Positions 56,401-64,000 of a DNA stretch of 64,000 nucleotides are shown one piece after another; positions within the stretch are counted from its first letter, which is position 1; every line of letters starts with the position of its first letter. Below the pieces are notes generated by a model. That model was given only the letters and a program-made list of their open reading frames with translations. It was not told the DNA's origin and did no database searches. The position numbers and the translations under genes are program-made. The stretch lies in the NCBI GenBank assembly GCA_963969345.1, contig OZ017767.1, forward strand, positions 6,042,739 to 6,106,738, given 5' to 3'. This DNA comes from Turbatrix aceti. Its lineage: Eukaryota > Nematoda > Chromadorea > Rhabditida > Panagrolaimidae.

Positions 56401-57561
56401 TCAAATATCATCGTAATAAGCTTCTTCGAGATCCCGCTCCCGAATCTCATCAATTTCGTCCTCCGAATCATCGTAATCGACAAATTCGCCGTCAAGTCCG
56501 TCCAGAAAGCGGCGTTCCATGATGGAGGTGAATTCCACCTTCAGGAGATCCTTTGGGTACTGCTCGTCGTCGCTGCTATCGTGGTCTGCGAGTTCATCGG
56601 CGCCTGCGTCATCGGCGTGGATCTTCTGGGATGACGTGGGTTCTGCTGAAAACACATATAAAACCAAAGTACAAAAATCAGTTAAAAAAGTCAACTTACC
56701 ATCGGAAACGTCAGTTTTTCGAAATTTGGCAACGATGCTGTCGACTTCGCCGAGAGCGCAGTGACTGGGAAAAGTGTCTCGCAGCGCTGCTTCATCCTCG
56801 GCATTCAGGCCCTCGACTTGTTCGAGATCGTCGAGAGAAGCCATGCGGCCTTCGACGTGGGAAACGAATTTGGACTGCGGTGCGCCTCCAGCAGCGTCTT
56901 CCAACTGACGTTTTCGACGGTTCGAAATCCTTCCAGCGTCGTCGAATTCCTGCATGAGCCGCGACCAGGTGCCTTCCGGGCGGTCGACTGTGGGCCGCAA
57001 GCACAGCTTCTCTAAAAACACTCTTGTGAACAAAAAAAACACAAAAAATGAACTCAAAACCAACCTTCATCGTCCAAATGCTGTCCAATCATGGAATCAA
57101 ACAACGCCGGCTCGCGTTCCCGCATCTGTTCATAGCTGAAGTACTTTCCGTCCTTCTGCAGCCTCCTCAGCTGGAGAAACCGCCTGTTCCGGGCTTTTTT
57201 CGACGCGTGGGCCCCGCCGGAAGCCGCGTTTGCCGCCTTTTCCTGCAGTCTGGTCTCGATTTTCTTCAAGTAGTGATCGATGACGTAATCTTCTCGATCA
57301 AAGAGCCCAATGAAACCTGAAAAACACGCAAACAGTCAAAATAACGCTCGATTTGGGTAATAAAAGCAACAAACATGGCGCAACAAATCTGTGGTACCTC
57401 TGGAGGAAAACAGCGGGTTTCTGCTCGAAGAGATCCTTCAAAATGTCGACTTTCTCGTGTTGCGTGAGGTCGGGTTCTCCGCGCTGCTGGGAGCGGTAGA
57501 AAACGTCGTCTTCCTGGTCAACAATCGATCGATAAAGTCGATCAACGGAAGGTGACTCCAT
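56401..57561 (-). CDS. CCDC97-like protein (DUF2052)
   Basis: Exons 57561-57375, 57316-57065, 57011-56700 and 56645-56401 keep frame through three phase-1 junctions and give 331 residues, close to human CCDC97 (343). The conserved domain shows LKDLFEQKPAVFLQRYHRFV, DYVIDHYLKKIETRLQEKAA and NRRFLQLRRLQKDGKYFSYE followed by QMREREPALFDSMIGQHLDD. The C-terminus is highly acidic (DSEDEIDEIRERDLEEAYYD), also typical of CCDC97. CCDC97 associates with the SF3b part of the spliceosome; that role here is inferred from family. The start MESPSVDRLYRS follows a TTTTTTAG acceptor at 57599. It lies upstream of the GYF gene on the same strand with operon-like spacing. Confidence 0.85.
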
Positions 57562-58341
57562 CCTCGGCGTTGAAGCGATTTCCTGGTGACAGGTTAGCCT
57601 AAAAAACATCGCAAAATGACAAAAATGATAGCGTAAAAGACAAAACTGATAGCACACGACTGAAATTGCGACAAGAACGATCCATTGTGAGTCACGCGAG
57701 TTAATATCGTAAATAAACAGTTGCATGCGTTGGACGACGATGGCGTCAGTTTGGCGCCGGACAATATTGCGCAATCGACGTGCCAACCGACATTAGGAGC
57801 TGAAGCATCCAAATCGAATGTACATCGCAGGAAAAGAGTAAAACATGTACACGTAAACAGAAGGAACAACAAAAAAAGCAAGCATGGAACAAACGTCGTC
57901 GCCCGCGGCCGTGGGTCCGGAGCATTTTTCTCCCGCGTTATGCCCGCAGCGCCAACTATCTCCTCTCCTCAAAAAATCGTAGTTGCAATCCTGCAAAACA
58001 CAACAAAGTAAAAATAGAAGACGATGAGTGCTAGAAAAACACGGGATGCAAACAGAGAGCTCTCCTGGTTCGACGCCGACAACACTGGTAAAAAAAAGTT
58101 GCAGTCAGTGCAATTTTCTCAGTTTACTCAAAAACAAAACAGGGTCCTGACACGAATTTAATCTATCACGCTTTCTTCGAGTTTTTTTACTTTGTTAGAA
58201 AACTCGTCGTTGTAATTATCACGGCGCCAACATTTTTTGTTATCAATAAGTTTTTTTTATTGCTCAAAAAAATCAACAACGAATAAAAAAGCGAAACGAT
58301 AGACAAGTCAAAATGGGAAGGAACGATCAAGGTCAAAAAAA
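57562..58341. other. Gap between DDX47-like and CCDC97-like genes
   Basis: 780 bases on the putative operon strand. Minus-strand acceptor-like sites (TTTTTACCAG near 58090, TTTTGCAG near 57985) and short open frames with Cys (DCNYDFLRRGDSWRCGHNAG) hint at a small gene, and the plus strand has a short ATG frame at 58024 (MSARKTRDANRELSWFDADN). I could not build a consistent model on either strand. Confidence 0.3.
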
Positions 58342-59998
58342 TCAACGGAGTCGTTTGACCTTCATCTTGCTTCCAGCTGCGTTTTTGCCTGGTTTTCGGC
58401 GTTTGAGGTGCTTGTTCTTGCCTTCGTCCGCATCCAGATCGTCGAGGTACGCAGATTCGCTGGCTCCTTTTTTGCCTTTCTTTGCCGAAATTTCCTTGGC
58501 TTCCTGAAAAAATTGCATTTTTTACGTTTTTACCGGCCTAAAATCCCAAAAAAATCATACATTGGCAGCAAGACGAGCAGCATTGGTCACGCTTTCGGTG
58601 AGGAGCTTGACTTCATCCGCGTTGATCGGATACGTCTCGAGTTTGATGCCGAGGAGCGATTCGACCCGCTGGTAGAGTTCGACGTCGTACTGGGTGACGA
58701 CGGTGACAGCCATGCCCTGGCGTCCGGCACGAGCCGTGCGACCCACCCGGTGGATGTAATCCTTTGACGCGGTCGGCACGTCGTAGTTGATGACGACATC
58801 GACGTGGGGAATGTCCAGACCACGGGATGCGACGTCCGTGCAGACCAGAATCGAGCGTTCCTTGGCTTTAAACTTGTTCAGAGACGCCAGACGCTTGGTC
58901 TGAAAAAAAGTTTTGCTGAAGCTGAATTTTTCGAGCATAACCGCTCACCTGATTCATTTGCCCGTGGAGAGGCAGAGCAGGAAATCCGAGATGCCGGAGC
59001 ATGAGTGTCAGCTTCAGAGCGCCCTGGCACGTCGAACAGAAAACAATGAAAGAATTTCCAGCCTTTTCGTTGAGCAGATACGTCAGATAGGCCTCCTTGT
59101 CGCGCTGGGGGACGAAGAGGAGAAACTGCTTGAGGGAGTCGACAGTCTTGTACTTGCTGCTCACCTGAATGCGAATAGGGTCGCGGAGAGAGGCTCGCTC
59201 GAGTTTGGACACCTTTTTCGTCATCGTCGCCGAAAAAAGGAAAGTTCGCCTGTCTTTTGGCAGAGATTTCAGGATTTTGTCAAGTTCCACTTCAAAATCG
59301 AGATTCAGCATTCTGTCGGCTTCGTCCATGACTAGGAATTTGACGGAACGCAGATTGAAGCCTTTGGTCTCTTCGAGGTGATCCACGAGTCGTCCGGGAG
59401 TGGCGATGACGATGTGGGGTCGCTTGGCCAGGGCCAGGGCCTGTGAGACCTTGTCGACGCCACCGACGATCACGGCTAAAAATTAGAACCAATAACAAAA
59501 TGCAAATGTAAAAAAATGAAAACATACCGCAGAGCAAACCCATCGACGAGCCCAGAGCGTTGAATTGATCGGCGATTTGATAGGCCAATTCGCGTGTCGG
59601 CGTCAGAATGAGTCCAAAAAGCTTCTGAGGATTGTTCATGAGCTCCTGCAGCATGGGAAGCGCAAATGCACCTGTTTTGCCGGATCTGAAAAGCATAAGA
59701 GCCGTAAAAAACCCAAAATCCCACCAAAAAAAATTCTCACCCAGTTTCGGCCAAACCGATAATATCCTTGCCAGAAAACGCAGCTGGCAGCGTTTCGGCC
59801 TGAATCTTAGACGGCTTTTTCCAGCCTAAACTGGAGCACGCGTCACACAAAACAGGATTGACTCCCTGAAAAAAAAATTGAAAAATTACAAAAAAACAAC
59901 CAAAAACTCACAAGTTGTTCAAAAGTCTTGACATCGTCATCGTCTTCAACGGTAACAGCTTCCGTGGCGTCGTACTCGTCCTCAGAAGAATCAGACAT
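58342..59998 (-). CDS. DEAD-box RNA helicase of the DDX47/RRP3 family
   Basis: Six exons, 59998-59912, 59865-59741, 59685-59528, 59475-58949, 58899-58561 and 58503-58342, all in frame, give 465 residues (human DDX47 has 455). Motifs in order: Q motif ([19 protein letters not shown] and [10 protein letters not shown]), Walker A AETGSGKTGAF, PTRELA, GGVDK, TPGRL, DEAD in [12 protein letters not shown] in [10 protein letters not shown], then [18 protein letters not shown] and [13 protein letters not shown]. The N-terminus is acidic ([14 protein letters not shown]) and the C-terminus is a Lys/Arg-rich nuclear or nucleolar tail ([20 protein letters not shown]). DDX47/Rrp3 is an ATP-dependent helicase needed for early 18S rRNA processing in the nucleolus. 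It is divergently arranged with the POLE3-like gene, 208 bases between start codons. Confidence 0.95.
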
Positions 59999-60206
59999 CT
60001 TGGAAAATCAAAATTGGCAGGCAAGAAGAATCTTTCCAGAGTTCAGTGAACTTTACCAACAAAAACGCAAAACGAACGATCCTAAAGCGAGAAAAGCAAA
60101 ATCGTTTCGGGACCAATCAATTCCATGTTTTTCAATGTCACAAAAATGCGCCATTTCCGTTTCAGGACATTTCTTTCGCTTTTTCCACTCCAGGTTACCG
60201 TTCAAA
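59999..60206. promoter_or_regulatory. Bidirectional promoter interval between the DDX47-like and POLE3-like genes
   Basis: 208 bases separate two start codons on opposite strands, so promoters and leaders of both must overlap here. A CCACTCCAG acceptor 15 bases before the POLE3-like ATG suggests trans-splicing of that transcript. Confidence 0.5.
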
Positions 60207-60630
60207 ATGACTCAGGTTGAACCCGATGACCTCAAGCTACCGATGGCCACGATCGTCAAGTTGCTTAAAGGCGCGACCGGCGATAATGTCAATTTTTCGA
60301 CTGTGAGTTTTTTGAACTTTCTTGTTTTTATGCTTTTACGCGCTGTTCTTTTTTTTCCAGGAAGCCAAGACAGCCATCGCTCGTGCTGCTGCCATGTTTT
60401 GCCTGCACACGGCCGAGTATGCCAACGAACTCGCCAACCGCAACAAACGCTCCAAAATTGTGGCTTCCGATGTCGTCGCCGCTCTCGACAACATGGATGT
60501 GCCTGAATTTCAGGAACAGGTTTGTTTACCGGGATATTTTTTTGTCGAATGACGTATTATTTTTTATTTTAAGGTGAAAGCTACGCTGGACGAATACCGG
60601 GCACTGGTCACGAAGAATGCGAAGAAATGA
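60207..60630 (+). CDS. POLE3/CHRAC17-like histone-fold protein
   Basis: Exons 60207-60302, 60361-60519 and 60574-60630 (phase 0 throughout) encode 103 residues. The sequence PDDLKLPMATIVKLLKG, then DNVNFSTEAKTAIARAAAMF, then NRNKRSKIVASDVVAALDNM is an H2B/CBF-A-type histone fold close to human POLE3 (EDLNLP..., ISKEARSAISRAASVF, KRKTLNASDVLSAM). POLE3 pairs with POLE4 in DNA polymerase epsilon and with CHRAC15 in the CHRAC remodeller; nuclear. The acidic C-terminal tail of mammalian POLE3 is missing: this protein ends KNAKK. The last intron ends TTTTAAG. It is the first gene of an operon-like pair with the EH-domain gene, 225 bases downstream. Confidence 0.93.
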
Positions 60631-60855
60631 GTCGATTTGGCACACCTGTCACCTGTTTTCACGATGTATCACTTTTTACGTTGAATCATATTTTTTGTAC
60701 GGCTGATCTCTGCCTTTTCTGTTCAATTTGGGTAAACTGACTGTATTGCGTATTTGGAGGATTGAAGTACACGTTTTGCTTCGTTATACCATATTTTCAT
60801 GATTTTTGGTCGATTTTTTTTGTGGATTGCATTTTAGCGTGTTTTTATATTTCAG

Positions 60856-63368
60856 ATGGCAGACGATGCCGCAGACACGTCAAAAACCTCCGACGAGGAC
60901 TGGAGCGCCTTTGAGGACTCAGAAGACGCGGGAAGTGCGGTCAGCGATGGCACAGGTTCGGGTTCCGCGTCAAATTCCGGCGACGACGATTTGACAGATC
61001 ATCCTTCGGATGACGACGCTGAAAAACGTGAGTTGGCATCTGGGACTAAAATTTGGCCTGGGTCGATTCTAGGACCTGCCTAAGAATTATAGCCCGGCCC
61101 TGGATTAAGAAATAGGCCTAAAAACTAAAAACATGTCAAAAAAGGACAACATTTAGTGTTTTTTTTGCATTCATCGTATTTTTTTATTTCATCATAACGA
61201 AACTTCAGTACCTTTTACCCAAAAAAAGTTATTAGGTGACGAAATTTTTTTTTCAAATCCCAAAATACCTTTTTGGCTCTGATAAACATTTGATTCGACT
61301 TTAAAATAGCCTGGCTTTCAGATCACCAAAGTGACATGGAAACGAGAAACCTCCTGGACGATGCAGACTTCGAAGAAGACTTTCTGCTCTCTGAGGAGAT
61401 CAACACCCGCGCGCTGGACGAGTGGGACGACGAGGCGTATGCCATGACTCCCGAGCAACGCAAGTACTACATCGACCTGTTCATGCACCTCCAGTACCTG
61501 ACGCAGGGCGAGGCTCACCTCGATGGGGCTCTGGACGGCGCCGATGATCGAATAGTCGCTTTTTTCCGGAAGTCAGGCCTGGATACGACCACTCTGGGTC
61601 ACATTTGGGACCTTGCGGATATCAATGTCGACGGGAAACTCAATAAGGACGAGTTTCTGGCGGCAATGCATATTATTAACCTTCACAAAAGGGTAAGTCG
61701 GGTTTGAGGGTTCTAAAAAGGGGCGAACAAGCGTTTTTTTGTTCGCGAACAAAAACGAATGATTTTAAAAATTTATTTGTTTTTTTTATGAATTGATCGA
61801 AATTTTTTGGATAACTTTTGCCATTTTTTTGTCAAATAACATCAATTTTGACACCGTTATCCAAATTTTACCTCAATTTTTGTGCGTTTATCGATTTGGA
61901 AAATTGGACTTTGTTCGCGAACAAACGCGGACAATTAAGAAAAATCTGTTCGCGAACGAACACGAACAATGAAAAATTAAATTTATTCGCGAACGTTTGC
62001 TCAACAATGATGTTGCGGATGTTTTAGGGAGGTATGCCGATCCCAAACCGAGTGCCAGCCTACCTGGAGCTCCGGATGACGCCCCAGAGACTCTACGACT
62101 CGCCACGATCGAGCGAAGGGGTCAGCCTGAAGAGCATCCAGACCAGCGGCGATTCCGCACCACCGGGGGCCTCGTGCAACGGTCACACGGCCGGCGGCAG
62201 CGATCTGCTGATAGCGACGACGACAACCTCGCTCGTGGCACTCGACGTCGTCGACAGTGGTCCTCCAAAATCCACCTCCGACGACCGGCTCAATAATTCT
62301 TCGTTTGAACGAAATGTGAGCGTGCTTTCTCTTTTCTTTGTCATTTTTAATCCACTTTTCGTTTTTTTCTGCAGAAATCATTTCCTCTGGCGGAGTTCGC
62401 AGCGGATCCACCACTCTGCGTGGATCGTCACCCAGTGGCAGTGCGTTCTTCCCACGGCTCGGCAGCCCAGCTGACCGGTAAGCTGTCACTTGGATCTGCG
62501 ACGGGGCCCATCATGCTGCCGATTGGCACGCAGCCCAAGGGCCCCCCACCGGAGCCTCCACCACGGGCGTACAAAGGCCACGCGAGGTCCGCTTCGTTGG
62601 ATTTGAATGCGAAACCCGTCGTGGTGGATTTCAAGCGACCGAACGAGATGCGGAGTTTTACGTTACCGGTTGGGACCATGCCGCCGAAGAGTTCGAGTCA
62701 ATCGACGACCGCGGGGACTCTTTCGGAGGCTACCGATCGACTGACCACTACGATGACCCATTCGAAGACCATCGGATCGTCTATCATGTCTTCTGATTTT
62801 CGTGAGTGGTTTTTGGGGGCGAACAGCCGTTTTTTTTTCGCAAACGAACGCAAAAAATTTTTAAATTTTGCTTGAAGAAACGAATGAACACAAAATTTTT
62901 TATTTATATTAAATAATTGTTCATTGTGTTCGCAAATTTTCGTTCGTTTTATCTGTTCGGAGAATTTGATTCTGTTCGCGAACAAAAATTTAAAAAAAAA
63001 ATTTCGAACGAACCCGAACAGAATTTTGCTTTTTTTGGTTTTACGGTCTTTTTTCAGCGTCTTCTTCACTCTCAGACGCCCATCCCCCACCTTCCCAGCC
63101 CCCAGTGTCTACGGCAGCTCCACCGTCTACCGCACCCCCTCCCGTGCCCCCACCAAAGCCGTCAACCGCTCCCGTCGTGCTCAAACCCAACTTCCACAGC
63201 CGATGCACCGTCCTGCGCCAGGTGAATACCGAGCTCGAAGCCAAACTCGCGACTCTTGCCCAGATCAGGCTGCAGCTCAAGCTCCGTCTCGACGAGATCC
63301 AGGGCACGGCTGGGGGCCCGAACGTTATGGTCTCTCCCAGAAAACAGCCTTCCTCCTCTACCAAGTAA
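60856..63368 (+). CDS. EH-domain protein of the REPS (RalBP1-associated Eps15-like) type
   Basis: Five exons, 60856-61027, 61322-61692, 62028-62315, 62375-62801 and 63058-63368, all in frame, encode 522 residues. An acidic N-terminus (MADDAADTSKTSDEDWSAFE) is followed by one EH domain at about 99-185: AMTPEQRKYYIDLF, HIWDLADINVDGKLNKDEFL with a complete EF-hand loop (Asp157, Asn159, Asp161, Glu168) and the Trp153 that binds NPF peptides. After it come long Ser/Pro-rich stretches with PPEPPPRAYKGHARSASLD and a Pro-rich SH3-ligand-like run (PPPVPPPKPS), and a C-terminal coiled coil (LRQVNTELEAKLATLAQIRL). REPS1/2 couple endocytosis to Ral signalling via RalBP1. Vertebrate REPS1 has two EH domains; here only the second type is present. 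The ATG lies directly behind a TATTTCAG acceptor. Confidence 0.88.
61725..62005. repeat. TTCGCGAA-rich dispersed element, intron copy 2
   Basis: Fills most of intron 2 of the REPS-like gene. TTGTTCGCGAAC boxes lie at both ends (61738-61752, 61913-61925, 61948-61962), with the core TCAAATAACATCAATTTTGA and ACACCGTTATCCAAATTTTA shared with the 13.6 kb copy. Confidence 0.75.
62815..63035. repeat. TTCGCGAA-rich dispersed element, intron copy 3
   Basis: In intron 4 of the REPS-like gene. It has TTTCGTTCGTTTTATCTGTT and TCTGTTCGCGAACAAAAATT, as in the 13.6 kb copy, but is shorter and lacks the CAAATAACA core. Confidence 0.65.
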
Positions 63369-64000
63369 CAACCATCCAGACCACGATCGCAGTAGAATTT
63401 ATTATTCTTCCGGGGGTTTCAAGCGCTTTGCAATGTTTGTTTTTGTATCTTCGCGTAACGTGTCATCTTTTTACTTAGACTAGAATCCGTATGGGTTTTT
63501 GCAACGCCGCTCATTGTTGTTGCTCGCCCGACTTAACTTATGGATATTTATGGATGTATCGGGAATAAATGGCAATGGTAGATTGGATCGTAAAAAATAC
63601 GATCATGGGCGAAAAAAGGATTTTTTTGTTCGCGAACGAACGAACACAAACATTTTTCAAATCTTGTTTGAAAAATCGAGCGAATGCGAACATTTTTGCT
63701 TGTGTTCGCGAACGAACATCGAACAAATTTTTTTATGAATTGTGCGGGATTTTGTTTCACGGAGTAAAAAAAACGAAAAATTGGGTACATTTTTTCTTTT
63801 CTGAATTTGATGATTTTTTTGCCATTTTTTTTTGTCAAATAACACCAATTTTGACACCGTGTTCGCGTACAAATAAGTAAATAAAAAATTTGTTCGCGAA
63901 CGAACGCAAACCTTCAACCGTGTTTGGAGATAATCTGTCTTTCCGGATCATCCGACGAACACTTGGACGATCGCGAACGCAAAATAATCATAAAATCACT
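63369..64000. other. 3' region of the REPS-like gene with a repeat copy
   Basis: A possible polyadenylation signal (AATAAA at 63564-63569) lies about 200 bases after the REPS-like stop. From 63615 to 63910 a fourth TTCGCGAA-rich element copy is seen, with the core TCAAATAACACCAATTTTGA. No gene supported. Confidence 0.55.

Overview
The window is nuclear DNA of a nematode. Three tandem intron-bearing major sperm protein (MSP) genes, a protein class essentially confined to nematodes, give the strongest evidence. Short introns with T-rich TTTCAG acceptors, acceptor sites just upstream of many start codons (trans-splice-like leader sites) and two closely spaced operon-like gene pairs agree with this. 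I cannot name the species. All gene models below were built by eye from splice sites; a reading frame kept across every junction was the main check.

Layout. 0-0.5 kb: one exon of a two-pore K+ channel running off the left edge. 1.1-2.9 kb: an NK2-class homeobox gene. 5.3-6.4 kb: a small secreted protein with dibasic sites. 6.9-10 kb: a secreted thrombospondin-type-1/mucin protein with a 1.66 kb Thr/Ser/Pro repeat exon. 10.3-14.6 kb: an inversin/MLT-4-like ankyrin gene with a complete unrelated gene on the opposite strand inside one intron. 15-17.5 kb: three MSP genes. 17.8-19.5 kb: a class 3 aldehyde dehydrogenase. 19.5-28.3 kb: a gene-poor stretch that precedes a Pellino E3 ligase gene (28.3-30.1 kb). 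30.3-32.5 kb: an aquaporin. 33.1-33.8 kb: an ML-domain lipid-binding protein. 34.4-48.4 kb: a small-conductance Ca2+-activated K+ (SK) channel gene with several candidate alternative first exons, all phase-compatible. 48.4-54.4 kb: gene-free, with two large fold-back elements. 54.5-57.6 kb: an operon-like pair, CCDC97-like then a GYF-domain protein. 58.3-60 kb: a DDX47-type RNA helicase, divergent from a second operon-like pair, a POLE3-like histone-fold protein and a REPS-like EH-domain protein (60.2-63.4 kb).

The genes do not form one pathway. Housekeeping nuclear genes (DDX47, POLE3, CCDC97) cluster at the right end with endocytosis/translation-type adaptors; membrane and signalling genes (K2P, SK, aquaporin, Pellino, NK2) have long introns or long upstream regions. 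Several dispersed repeat families (a TTCGCGAA-rich family, and a palindromic element with a partial copy in an ALDH intron) sit in introns and intergenic DNA.
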